Shown: piece after piece, positions 1 to 8,793 of the stretch
Numbering within the stretch: position 1 is the stretch's first letter
How the letters are laid out: every line of letters begins with the position of its first letter
Assembly: GCF_003119115.1 (NCBI RefSeq)
Contig: NZ_CP022364.1
Coordinates: 1,440,001-1,504,000 of the forward strand
From: Azospirillum sp. TSH58
GTDB lineage: Bacteria > Pseudomonadota > Alphaproteobacteria > Azospirillales > Azospirillaceae
DNA length: 64,000 nt
Reading direction: 5' to 3'
Program-made: the position numbers and the translations under genes
The notes under the pieces: model-generated
Told to the model about the DNA's origin: nothing
Database searches by the model: none
Seen by the model: only the letters and a program-made list of their open reading frames with translations

Positions 1-2
1 AG

Positions 3-1427
3 GGGCGGCGGCTGTCGCTCGTCAGCGCCCTGTCGGCCGGCGAGGCCGCGGCCATCCTGCGCTGCACCCCCAACGTCGCCATCATCCTGCTGGACGTGGT
101 GATGGAGACGGACGACGCCGGCCTGCGGCTGGTCCGCACCATCCGCGAGGAGCTGAACAACCACGCCATCCGCATCATCCTGCGCACCGGCCAGCCGGGA
201 CAGGCGCCGGAGGAGGACGTGGTCCTCGCCTACGACATCAACGACTACAAGTCCAAGGCGGAGCTGACCGCGAAGAAGCTGTTCACCTCCGTCGTCGCGG
301 CCCTGCGCGCCTACGCCGACATCGTGGCGCTGGAGACCAACCGCCGCGGGCTTCAGCAGATCATCCAGTCCACCGACCGCCTGTTCGAGCTGCGCTGCAT
401 GCAGCAATTCGCGGCCGGGGTGCTGACCCAGCTTTCCGCCTTCCTGCGGGTGAAGCCCGACGCCATCCTGTGCGCCCAGCGCGGCGCGGCCGGCCGGCCG
501 CTCCCGGACGGCGCCTTCTATGTGCTGGCCGGGGCCGGCTGCTACGCCGAGGCGGCCGGGCAGACGGCGTCGCCGGCCGGGGTCGTGGCTCCGGGAACGG
601 CGCTTCCGCCGGCGCTTGCCGGCCGCATCACCGACGCCTTCCGCAACCGCCGGAGCCATTACGGCACCAACGAGACGACCCTGTTCATCCGTGTGCCGGA
701 CGGGCACGAGGTGGCGGCCTGGATTCACACCGACCGTCCCCTGGACGAGGTGGACCGCGGGCTGGTCGAGGTGTTCGCCTCGAAGATCGCCATCAGCTTC
801 GCCAACGTCAGCCTCTATGAGCGGCTGCGCGAGGCCAACGAGACGCTGGAGGCCCGCGTCGCCGAACGCACCCGCGCGCTGGAGGCGGCGAACGCCAAGC
901 TGGAGCGGCTGGCCACCGTCGATCCGCTGACCGCCGTGTGGAACCGCCGGCATTTCCTGGACCTCGCCGCGGCGGAGCTGGGGCGGGCGCTTCGGCACGG
1001 GCGGCGGCTGAGCGTGATCCTGCTCGACCTCGACAATTTCAAGGCGGTCAACGACGGCCACGGCCACGCCGCCGGGGACGAGGCGCTGCGCACGGCGGTG
1101 GTCCGCGCCCGCGAGGCCCTGCGCACCTCCGACCAGATCGCCCGCTTCGGCGGGGAGGAGTTCGTCGCCCTGCTGCCGGAAACCGACCTTGCCGGGGCGC
1201 GCATCGTGGCCGAGCGGGTGCGGGCCGCCATCGCCGGACGCCCGGTGGTGACCGACGGCCGGGCCATCCCCATCACCGCCAGCCTGGGCGTGGCCGAATG
1301 GAATGCCGCGGAACCCTCCATCGAGCTGACCCTGCGCCGCGCCGACGCCGCGCTCTATGAGGCCAAGCTGGCCGGTCGGAACCGCGTGTGCATGGCGGAC
1401 GAGCCCGGCTCGCCGGCTTGTTCCTGA
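3..1427 (+). CDS. Diguanylate cyclase with receiver-like and DUF3369 regions (5' partial)
   Basis: The reading frame is open from the window edge, so the true start lies upstream; 474 residues are visible. The first part resembles a receiver domain, with an acidic strand ending DVVMETDDAG. A DUF3369-like sensor region follows. The C-terminal third is a GGDEF domain with GGEEF at 1149-1163 and an RTSD product-inhibition site (RxxD) five residues before it. GGEEF domains normally make cyclic di-GMP from two GTP, and the I-site suggests feedback control. A helical stretch rich in Glu, Ala and Arg joins sensor and cyclase. Sensor ligand and partner kinase cannot be told from this fragment. Confidence 0.9.
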   Translation, partial: GRRLSLVSALSAGEAAAILRCTPNVAIILLDVVMETDDAGLRLVRTIREELNNHAIRIILRTGQPGQAPEEDVVLAYDINDYKSKAELTAKKLFTSVVAALRAYADIVALETNRRGLQQIIQSTDRLFELRCMQQFAAGVLTQLSAFLRVKPDAILCAQRGAAGRPLPDGAFYVLAGAGCYAEAAGQTASPAGVVAPGTALPPALAGRITDAFRNRRSHYGTNETTLFIRVPDGHEVAAWIHTDRPLDEVDRGLVEVFASKIAISFANVSLYERLREANETLEARVAERTRALEAANAKLERLATVDPLTAVWNRRHFLDLAAAELGRALRHGRRLSVILLDLDNFKAVNDGHGHAAGDEALRTAVVRAREALRTSDQIARFGGEEFVALLPETDLAGARIVAERVRAAIAGRPVVTDGRAIPITASLGVAEWNAAEPSIELTLRRADAALYEAKLAGRNRVCMADEPGSPACS

Positions 1428-1712
1428 CCCGGCGCCGCCGTGTCCCGGCGCGGATCGTGAAACAACGAAACCGCATCCTTGCCGTTTGCGCACGGCACGA
1501 AAACAGACCGGATCCGAAAATTTCTCCGGCCTGAACAAAATTTGCAAACTTCACCCGCTCCACACTTTGGCGTTGAAGGCCCAGGGAGCGTGGATTACCG
1601 CTCATCCATTCTCGGCACCGTGAGACGACGGCGGCGGCGAACGGCCACCGGGCCGGTCCCGCTCCGGTTCCTTTCGGACTTTCACGGTTTCGGCCGTTTC
1701 AGGGTCTCAGCC

Positions 1713-2336
1713 ATGTGGAACGATTATGGTCAGGCGCTGTTCCTGGCGCTCGCCTTGGCCGGGCTGGGCTTCGGCATCGGCAAGGCGGCGGTCCTGCTGG
1801 GCGAGCGCGCGATCGAGCGGCGGCTCGGCACGGGCAGCCTGCGCGACACCATCGCCCGCCGCGCCAAGCTGGAGGCCGGGTTCGAGGCGCGCAGGTCGCA
1901 GCGCATCGTCGAGCTGCGCAAGGCCGAAAAGGAGGTCGGCGACGCCCTGTGCCGCCGTCAGGCGCTGGAACGGCGCCTGCGCGATCTTCAGCACCGCGGC
2001 GACGACATCCTGCGGCTGGTCGGCGAGGAGGTCGCCGGCACCCCCTGCTACATCGCCCAGGTCGCGAACAAATATATCGGCAATGGCGCCAACCAGCAGA
2101 CGCAGCACGCCTTCATCGACTCCGGCTGGGCGCGACCCCAGACGGTCGAGGTGTGGGCGCGCACCATGCCGGTGGCCCGCGCCGAGATCGAGCGGCGCTA
2201 CCCGCCCGCCTTCGGCTATGTGGTGCTGCGGATTCAGGAGGCGCCGCGGGGCAATCCGGTCAAGGCCGGCGGGACGGGCGCAAGCCCGGGCGATACCGCG
2301 CCGACCGGCGCCATTCCCCTGGCGAAGGCGAGTTGA
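1713..2336 (+). CDS. Membrane-anchored coiled-coil protein, first of a tandem pair
   Basis: I do not recognise a named family. The 207-residue product starts with a hydrophobic segment (residues 8-30, Ala/Leu/Gly rich), then a charged Arg/Glu helical region (about 45-100) typical of coiled coil, then a compact C-terminal domain ending in a hydrophobic strand (YVVLRI) and a Pro/Gly/Thr tail. The ATG at 1713 is preferred over an upstream in-frame start at 1479 because it places the hydrophobic segment at the N terminus. The next gene starts 7 bases after its stop and has the same plan, so the two are probably co-transcribed. Likely an inner-membrane protein; function unknown. Confidence 0.65.
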   Translation: MWNDYGQALFLALALAGLGFGIGKAAVLLGERAIERRLGTGSLRDTIARRAKLEAGFEARRSQRIVELRKAEKEVGDALCRRQALERRLRDLQHRGDDILRLVGEEVAGTPCYIAQVANKYIGNGANQQTQHAFIDSGWARPQTVEVWARTMPVARAEIERRYPPAFGYVVLRIQEAPRGNPVKAGGTGASPGDTAPTGAIPLAKAS

Positions 2337-2343
2337 GGGCGCC

Positions 2344-2871
2344 ATGGGCCATCCGTCGATGCCCTATCTCTTCTCCGCGCTGGTCGGCGTGGCGACGCTG
2401 GCGGTCTCGCTCCTGTCGGCGCGGCGGCAGCTCCGGACGGCGGAGGACCGCATCGCCAGCGCCGCGGCCCGCCGGCAGGCCCAGCTGGAGCGCCTCCGGC
2501 GCGTCGCCCGCGCCACGCTGGGCCAGGCGCGCGAGCTGCGCGCCGCGCGGCGTCGCAAGGACTCCATCGAGCTGGCCTGCGAGGAGCTGGAACAGCGGCT
2601 GACGGCGGCGGGCGCGGTGGACCGGCGCGTCTATGTCCTGGATGACCGGCGGACACCGGTGGATGCCGGATGGGTGGTGACGGTGGCCCACGCCGACTAT
2701 GGGGGGCGCGTCACCGGCGGCCTGGAGAAGACGGCGCTGGATCGCTGGAAGAGGGGGCGCCGCTTCCTGGTCTGGGGACTGGACGAGGCGAAGGTTCGGG
2801 AGAAGACCAACGCCCGCTATCCGGAGCACAAGGGCTTCTCCATTCTTTCGGTGAAGCCTTACCTCGATTGA
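2344..2871 (+). CDS. Membrane-anchored coiled-coil protein, second of a tandem pair
   Basis: A 175-residue product with an N-terminal hydrophobic segment (residues 6-22), an Arg/Glu/Ala helical region (25-90) and a compact C-terminal domain. Near the end, VWG...V..K...RYPEHKGFSIL lines up with VWA...V..E..RRYPPAFGYVVL in the preceding gene, so the two look like diverged tandem duplicates. The start at 2344 lies 7 bases after the upstream stop. A G+C-rich hairpin follows at 2887-2908. No catalytic motif or known family is apparent. Confidence 0.65.
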   Translation: MGHPSMPYLFSALVGVATLAVSLLSARRQLRTAEDRIASAAARRQAQLERLRRVARATLGQARELRAARRRKDSIELACEELEQRLTAAGAVDRRVYVLDDRRTPVDAGWVVTVAHADYGGRVTGGLEKTALDRWKRGRRFLVWGLDEAKVREKTNARYPEHKGFSILSVKPYLD

Positions 2872-2886
2872 GGCCCCGGACGGATA

Positions 2887-2908
2887 GGCCTCCCCGTTTG
2901 GGGGAGCC
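2887..2908 (+). terminator. Hairpin after the tandem pair
   Basis: A G+C-rich inverted repeat, roughly GGCTCCCC against its complement with a GTTT loop, lies 16 bases after the stop at 2871. No clear T-run follows, so it may be a processing or pausing hairpin rather than a strong intrinsic terminator. Confidence 0.45.
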
Positions 2909-3008
2909 CCGGTGGCGGTCATCTGCCGGACGGACGGTTGCTGTCACCTCTTTTCGCTACCATGTCCTTCACAGTTGCGTCATTCTGATCGGGTCAAGCG
3001 GAGGAGCC

Positions 3009-3131
3009 ATGATGGATCTCGATCTGGTCGTGCTCGTTGGGGCGATGGCTGCGGCCCTCGCCGGTCTCGCTGCCGCCCGCCCGGCCATGAAGCCGGTGCG
3101 CGTGCGCAGCCGGAACCGCCGTCGGCGCTGA
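3009..3131 (+). CDS. Small membrane protein, 40 residues
   Basis: A short frame opens with two adjacent ATG codons preceded by GGAGGAGCC, a strong ribosome-binding site. The product has an acidic start (MMDLDL), one hydrophobic Val/Leu/Ala helix of about 20 residues and a very basic tail (RVRSRNRRRR). This is the plan of a single-pass membrane microprotein with its basic end in the cytoplasm. It stands alone between the tandem pair and the convergent psp operon. I recognise no family; the ribosome-binding site and composition are the support. Confidence 0.55.
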   Translation: MMDLDLVVLVGAMAAALAGLAAARPAMKPVRVRSRNRRRR

Positions 3132-3205
3132 TCGTCCGGCGCCGCGAAACGCGCGGCGCTGCGGTCAGGCGGCGGCTTTGCCCCGGAGGCGCTCCGGGGC
3201 TGCCG

Positions 3206-3607
3206 TCAGCGGTCCAGATCCCGGATCGCGCGGTTGAGTTCGTACTCTTTGGAAGCGACGTGCGCTTCCAGGTTCCCTACGCGCTTTTCGAAATCGCGGA
3301 AGCGTTGCGTCAAACCGGCCAGGGTGCGGTCGGGCTTGATCGACACGCCGCGCCAGAACGCCTCCTCGTCCGGGTTGCGGTAGACCGCCGGCGGCTTGAC
3401 CGGCAGGACCAGCATCGCGATCACATAGGCGAGGATCACCGGCGGCATGAAGAAGAACAGGCCCAGCACCAGGGCCAGCCGCACGAGTCCGGGCTTGAAC
3501 CCGAAGTAATCGGCGATCCCGGCGCACACGCCCCCCACCACGCCACGCTGCGGATCGCGGAAGAGCCGGTGCGGGTTGGGCGAGTCGTAGGGCGAAGAAC
3601 GGTCCAT
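3206..3607 (-). CDS. pspC: Phage shock protein C (PspC domain)
   Basis: The 133-residue product starts with a PspC domain (about 15-75): LFRDPQRGVVGGVCAGIADYF, then a hydrophobic hairpin that includes GLFFFMPPVILAYVIAML. The C-terminal half is a charged helical region (about 95-130) likely to form a coiled coil. PspC is an inner-membrane sensor that, with PspB, draws PspA away from PspF during envelope stress. It is the last of four co-directional genes (48-residue ORF, pspA, pspB, pspC). The length is normal for the family. Confidence 0.93.
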   Translation of the reverse strand: MDRSSPYDSPNPHRLFRDPQRGVVGGVCAGIADYFGFKPGLVRLALVLGLFFFMPPVILAYVIAMLVLPVKPPAVYRNPDEEAFWRGVSIKPDRTLAGLTQRFRDFEKRVGNLEAHVASKEYELNRAIRDLDR

Positions 3608-3652
3608 CGTCGGGCTCCCGTCAGGTCGGAATGATCGTGGAATGCGGCGCGC

Positions 3653-3880
3653 TCAGAGCTTGTCGCGCCAATTGGGGGACTCCGCGTCGAGCACCCGTTC
3701 CAGCGCGTGGATGCGGCCCTCCAGGCGGTTCGAGATGTCCCACAGCTCGGCCAGAAGCTGCTCGTCCTGGGCCGACAGACCGCGCTGCCCGCGCCATTTG
3801 GTGATGTAGTGGAAGATGATCCAAAGCGGTGCCACCACGGTCATGAAGAGCACCGCGAGGACGAAGCTGAAACCGCTCAT
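3653..3880 (-). CDS. pspB: Phage shock protein B
   Basis: A 75-residue protein with an N-terminal membrane helix (about 4-25), the motif HYITKWRGQRGLS just after it, and a C-terminal helix (ELWDISNRLEGRIHALERVLD). The WR-containing linker and helix are typical of PspB, the small partner of PspC that helps sense membrane stress and recruits PspA. It lies between pspA and pspC in the same orientation. The 45-base gap to pspC and 113-base gap to pspA suggest one transcript, although a palindromic repeat sits in the pspA-pspB gap. Confidence 0.93.
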   Translation of the reverse strand: MSGFSFVLAVLFMTVVAPLWIIFHYITKWRGQRGLSAQDEQLLAELWDISNRLEGRIHALERVLDAESPNWRDKL

Positions 3881-3910
3881 CAGGGGACGGCCTTTCTTGT
3901 TGTTTGGGGA

Positions 3911-3945
3911 ACCCCTCCCCCGCCGGACGGCGGGAGAGGGGGCTC
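3911..3945. repeat. Palindromic intergenic repeat between pspA and pspB
   Basis: ACCCCTCCCCC, a short GC loop, then GGGAGAGGGGG forms a hairpin like the other CCCTCCCC/GGGGAGGG palindromes of this window. It lies inside the psp operon, where it could dampen expression of pspBC relative to pspA or stabilise the upstream mRNA. Assignment to the repeat family rests on visual similarity. Confidence 0.55.
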
Positions 3946-3993
3946 AACACCCACAGCCGGCGTCGCGACCGCGGTGTTGGCGCCGGTGTGGGA

Positions 3994-4665
3994 TCAGCTT
4001 CCCCGGCGCGCAGCGACGCGGGCCTTCAGCGCGGCCAGCTCGTCCTGGACCTTCTTGTCGGCCTCCAGCTCCGCGATCTCCTCGGTCAGCGTCTTGGTGC
4101 GGCCCACGTCGAAGGCCTCCACGCGGCCCTCCAGCTCGTCGAGGTTGCGCTCCACCTGCTCGAAGCGGGAGAAGGCGTCGTTGATCCGCTCGTCATGCAG
4201 GGTGGAGCGGACGCGCACGCGGTTGACCGCCGTCTTGGTGCGGGCGACCAGCGCCTTCTCGCGGTTCTTGGCGTCGGTCAGCTTGGCCTGCAGGTGGCCG
4301 ATGTCCTCGTTGGACTTGGACAGCGCCTCCTCGACCTGGGCGAGCTGGGCGGTCAGGACGTCGGCCTCCTCGGCGGCGCGCGACTTGGCCATCAGCGCCT
4401 GCTTGGCGAGGTCCTCGCGGTCGTGGGTCAGGGCGGTCTCGGCCTTGCGGTCCCAGGAGTCGCGCTCGCGGTGCAGGTCGGCGATGCGGCGCTCGATCTC
4501 CTTGCGCTCGGCGATGATCTTCACCGTGGAGGAGCGCACCTCGACCAGCGTGTCCTCCATCTCCTGGATGATCAGCCGGATCAGCTTCTCCGGGTCCTCC
4601 GCGCGGTCGAGCAGGGAGTTGAGGTTGGACTGCACGATGTCGGTCAGGCGCGAAAAGATGCTCAT
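3994..4665 (-). CDS. pspA: Phage shock protein A (PspA/IM30)
   Basis: The 223-residue product starts MSIFSRLTDIVQSNLNSLLD, the amphipathic membrane-binding helix of PspA. EDPEKLIRLIIQEMEDTL, typical of the family, follows, and then long Glu/Lys/Ala/Arg helices run almost to the C terminus. PspA coats stressed inner membrane as an ESCRT-III-like oligomer and in unstressed cells binds and inhibits PspF. The length matches the family (about 220). It is the second gene after the sigma-54 promoter, downstream of a 48-residue ORF. Confidence 0.96.
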   Translation of the reverse strand: MSIFSRLTDIVQSNLNSLLDRAEDPEKLIRLIIQEMEDTLVEVRSSTVKIIAERKEIERRIADLHRERDSWDRKAETALTHDREDLAKQALMAKSRAAEEADVLTAQLAQVEEALSKSNEDIGHLQAKLTDAKNREKALVARTKTAVNRVRVRSTLHDERINDAFSRFEQVERNLDELEGRVEAFDVGRTKTLTEEIAELEADKKVQDELAALKARVAARRGS

Positions 4666-4725
4666 GGGGATGTGTCCCTCGTTTGACGCTTATGGTTGGT
4701 CGCTCAGGGTCGGGCTTGGTCTTCG

Positions 4726-4872
4726 TCAGCCGAGGATCGTCGCGATCAGCAGGCCGGCGGCGAAGAACGCCCAGCTTTCGGTCGGGCGGGAGGTCAGGTA
4801 GGTCCGGATGCGCGCCGCCAGCGGACGGGCCTCGCGGGTGTAGCGGCGGTGGTAGTCGCTGTAGTGGCTCAT
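4726..4872 (-). CDS. 48-residue membrane protein, first gene of the psp operon
   Basis: A short frame begins at an ATG (complement of 4870-4872) preceded by AAGGAGA at good spacing. The N-terminal half is basic and aromatic (MSHYSDYHRRYTREARPLAARIRTY in two parts), and the C-terminal half is one hydrophobic helix ending AAGLLIATILG. It lies between the sigma-54 promoter and pspA, so it should be the most strongly induced product of the operon. It matches none of PspB, PspC, PspD or PspG by eye, although PspD also carries one hydrophobic helix. Function is inferred only from position. Confidence 0.7.
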   Translation of the reverse strand: MSHYSDYHRRYTREARPLAARIRTYLTSRPTESWAFFAAGLLIATILG

Positions 4873-4900
4873 GCGGGTCTCCTTGTTTGGCCCCCGTCTT

Positions 4901-4916
4901 CGCAATGGCCGTGCCA
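4901..4916 (-). promoter_or_regulatory. Sigma-54 promoter of the psp operon
   Basis: On the minus strand the sequence is TGGCACGGCCATTGCG. It fits the sigma-54 consensus TGGCACG-N4-TTGC, with GG at -24 and GC at -12 correctly spaced. Transcription would start near 4889, 17 bases before the ATG of the 48-residue ORF. The divergent gene is pspF, the sigma-54 activator of psp genes, which fits. PspF sites are expected in 4920-5030 but I cannot place them with confidence. Confidence 0.9.
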
Positions 4917-5036
4917 AAGCCGGGAATCCCCGCGAAGCCTTGGATTTCCTGGAGCGCGCGATCGGACACCGGGGTTGGAGCGTCGCCATTTGCGCGATAG
5001 AATGACGAAATCCGCCAACTCTTCGCCATTCCGACC

Positions 5037-6041
<1,005 letters not shown>

Positions 6042-6047
6042 GGGCAG

Positions 6048-6359
6048 CTATTTCTTCTCCAGCAGCAGCGTGCCCTTGCTCTGAAGCCGGTCCTTCACCG
6101 TGTTGGCCAGCAGACCGAGCGCCCAGGGAAGCTGCACCTCCACGGTGACGCTGTCGTCCTGCACGTCGATGAAGCCGGTGACGGTCTGGGCCATCGCCAC
6201 CACGCGGAAATCCACGCGGTCGTCGGTCCAGTGGTCGTCCATGCTGCTGGCGACCGCGGCGAGGTGGGAGCGGGCCTGCCCCACCCCCTCCGCCACGCGC
6301 CGTTTCGCCTCGTCCCGGCCCAGCTTGTGGGGAATGGAAACGGTCAGGGGCTTCGACAT
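6048..6359 (-). CDS. Polyhydroxyalkanoic acid system family protein
   Basis: The 103-residue product begins with Lys/Arg-rich sequence (SIPHKLGRDEAKRRV) and ends with WALGLLANTVKDRLQSKGTLLLEKK. Both are typical of the small PHA granule-associated 'PHA system' family. These proteins are thought to act at or near polyhydroxyalkanoate granules, but no enzymatic role is established. It is convergent with pspF, with only 6 bases between stops. A PHA depolymerase gene elsewhere in the window (23-24 kb) supports PHA metabolism in this organism. Confidence 0.8.
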   Translation of the reverse strand: MSKPLTVSIPHKLGRDEAKRRVAEGVGQARSHLAAVASSMDDHWTDDRVDFRVVAMAQTVTGFIDVQDDSVTVEVQLPWALGLLANTVKDRLQSKGTLLLEKK

Positions 6360-6566
6360 GAACAGGCTCTCCGCTGCGTCAACGCTTATTCAAGGAAACA
6401 ACAGTCCGCGGCGGCTTTTCTTCCACCCCCGTCATCCATCTGCAACGGTGCTAAGACAAATCTTATCTCTTTCGAGGGCGCTCTTTCGTCGCAACGGGGC
6501 GGCGGCGTATAGCTTTCCATCACAGATTACATCGGGCATGGATTTCTTGGGGGCCGCGACCGCGCC

Positions 6567-8789
6567 GTGAGCAACGATCGACCGGGCGAACTCTTTGCGG
6601 GGCCGCGCCCCATCCAGACGCGCGGGGAGGAGCCGGCGCTGCGCCCCCGCCTGCCCAAGCGCGCGGCCAAGCCGGAGAAGCCGACCAAGCCCGAGAAACC
6701 GACCAAGCCCGAGAAACCGAAAGCCGAGAAGCCGCGCAAGCCCGCCCCGCCGCCGCGGAAGGCCGCCCCGAAAGCGGCCAGAGGCGGCGGCGGCGGGCGG
6801 CGGACGATCCTCGGCACGCTGGTCTATGCCGGGACGGTCGCCGGGGTGTGGTGCGGCATCGCGCTGGGCGCGGTGCTGGCCTGGTTCGCGCTGGACCTGC
6901 CGGACATCTCCAAGGTCGCGCAGTTCGAACGGCGCGCCTCGGTCACCGTGCTGGCGGCGGACGGGGCGGAGTTCGCGCGCTTCGGCGACCTGCACGGCAC
7001 GACGCTGGGCGTGCGCGACCTGCCGCCGCATCTGATCAACGCCGTGCTGGCCATCGAGGACCGCCGCTTCTACTCGCATTTCGGCGTCGACCCCATCGGT
7101 CTGGCCCGCGCGCTCTACGTCAACTGGCGGTCGGGGCGCTCGGCGCAGGGCGGCTCCACCATCACCCAGCAGCTCGCCAAGAACCTGTTCCTGACGCCCG
7201 AGAAGTCGCTGAAGCGCAAGATCCAGGAAGCCATGCTGGCGCTGTGGCTGGAGCACCGCTTCACCAAGGACCAGATCCTCACCGCCTATCTGAACCGCGT
7301 CTATCTGGGGGCGGGCACCTTCGGCGTGGACGCGGCGGCGCGCACCTATTTCGGCAAGCCGGCGACCCAGCTCGACCTGCGGGAATCGGCGATCATCGCC
7401 GGCCTGCTGAAGGCGCCCTCGCGCTACGCCCCGTCCTCCAACCCGGACGAGGCGGCGGAGCGGTCGCGCGTCGTGATGGGCGCCATGGTGGACACCGGCT
7501 TCATCACCGCGCAGGAGCTGGAGGCGGCGCGCAACGCCCCGCCGTCTGCCAAGCGCAAGCCGGGCGGCGACGGGCGCTATTTCGCGGATTGGGTGACGGA
7601 GCTGGTCTCCGCCTTCGTCGGCTCCGGCCACGGCGACGTGGTGGTGCGCACGACGCTGGACCTCAAGCTGCAGCGCGCGGCGGAGCAGCGGCTGGAGGAG
7701 ATCCTGTCCGGCCCCGGTGCCGCCGCCAACGCCCGCCAGGGCGCGCTGGTCGCCATGACCACCGACGGCGCGGTGCGCGCCCTGGTCGGCGGGCGGGACT
7801 ACGACAGCAGCGAGTTCAACCGCGCCACCCAGGCGATGCGCCAGCCGGGTTCGGCCTTCAAGCCCTTCGTCTATCTGGCGGCGCTGGAGGCCGGCTGGTC
7901 GCCCGACAGCCCGGTCGAGGACGCCCCGGTCCGCATCGGCGGCTGGAGCCCCGGCAACTACGACGGCAAGTTCCGCGGCACCATCACCATGGCCAACGCG
8001 CTGGCCCATTCGTCCAACACCGCGACCGTGCGCATCATCGACCGCATCGGGGTGGAGCGGGTGCGCCGGGTGGCGGCGGGGCTGGGCATCAACTCGCCCC
8101 TGGGCAAGGACCTGTCCCTGGCGCTCGGCACCAGCGAGGTCAACCTGCTGGAGCTGACCCGCGGCTACGCCGGCATCGCCAACCGCGGCGCTCCGGTCTG
8201 GCCCTACGCCATCACCGAGATCAGGGACCGCGACGGCAACGTCCTGTACCGGCGGCAGGCCGGCGGCTCCGTTCCCGTGGTCGACCCGGCGCACGCGGTG
8301 CAGCTCACCCGCATGATGACCGGCGTCATCGAGTACGGCACCGGCAAGTCGGCCAAGCTCGACCGCCCCGCGGCGGCCAAGTCGGGTACCACCCAGGATT
8401 ACCGCGACGCCTGGTTCGTCGGCTTCACCGCCGACCTCGTCGCCGGGGTGTGGCTGGGCAACGACAACAACGCCGAGATGAAGCGGGTCACCGGCGGCTC
8501 GCTGCCGGCCAAGCTGTGGCAGGGCTTCATGCTGGACGCCCACGCCGGACGCCCGCCCCGCCCCCTGCCGGGGATGGAGGGCGCCCCCGCCTATGTCGCC
8601 TCCGGCGGCATCGCCGAACCCGCCCGCGCCACCCCGGCGGCGGCCCCGGTGCGCGGGTCGTCGGGTGGTTCGTCGGGCGGTTCGTCGGGCGGCGGCGTGG
8701 CCTCCGGCATCGGCTCGCTGATCGAAAGCCTGACCGGCAAGGGCAGCGCGCCCCAGGTGCAGTACGACTACGGCAACCCTGTGCGGTGA
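6567..8789 (+). CDS. Class A penicillin-binding protein (PBP1A type)
   Basis: A bifunctional peptidoglycan synthase of 740 residues from a GTG. A basic cytoplasmic N terminus with three or four KPEKPT-like repeats (about 35-55) and a Gly stretch precedes one membrane helix (about 80-110). The glycosyltransferase domain shows AIEDRRFYSHFGVD (catalytic Glu near 162) and GGSTITQQLAKNLF. The transpeptidase domain shows SAFK (about 428), SSN (about 481) and KSGT (about 604). It ends in a Ser/Gly linker (SSGG repeats). An ATG at 6539 is out of frame. It should polymerise glycan and cross-link peptides in the periplasm. The repetitive ends probably mediate protein contacts. Confidence 0.94.
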   Translation: MSNDRPGELFAGPRPIQTRGEEPALRPRLPKRAAKPEKPTKPEKPTKPEKPKAEKPRKPAPPPRKAAPKAARGGGGGRRTILGTLVYAGTVAGVWCGIALGAVLAWFALDLPDISKVAQFERRASVTVLAADGAEFARFGDLHGTTLGVRDLPPHLINAVLAIEDRRFYSHFGVDPIGLARALYVNWRSGRSAQGGSTITQQLAKNLFLTPEKSLKRKIQEAMLALWLEHRFTKDQILTAYLNRVYLGAGTFGVDAAARTYFGKPATQLDLRESAIIAGLLKAPSRYAPSSNPDEAAERSRVVMGAMVDTGFITAQELEAARNAPPSAKRKPGGDGRYFADWVTELVSAFVGSGHGDVVVRTTLDLKLQRAAEQRLEEILSGPGAAANARQGALVAMTTDGAVRALVGGRDYDSSEFNRATQAMRQPGSAFKPFVYLAALEAGWSPDSPVEDAPVRIGGWSPGNYDGKFRGTITMANALAHSSNTATVRIIDRIGVERVRRVAAGLGINSPLGKDLSLALGTSEVNLLELTRGYAGIANRGAPVWPYAITEIRDRDGNVLYRRQAGGSVPVVDPAHAVQLTRMMTGVIEYGTGKSAKLDRPAAAKSGTTQDYRDAWFVGFTADLVAGVWLGNDNNAEMKRVTGGSLPAKLWQGFMLDAHAGRPPRPLPGMEGAPAYVASGGIAEPARATPAAAPVRGSSGGSSGGSSGGGVASGIGSLIESLTGKGSAPQVQYDYGNPVR

Positions 8790-8793
8790 AAAG

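Noticed and set aside
4726..4872. Calling the 48-residue psp protein PspD
   Set aside because: It shares only a single hydrophobic helix with PspD, and its operon position (before pspA rather than after pspC) is different.
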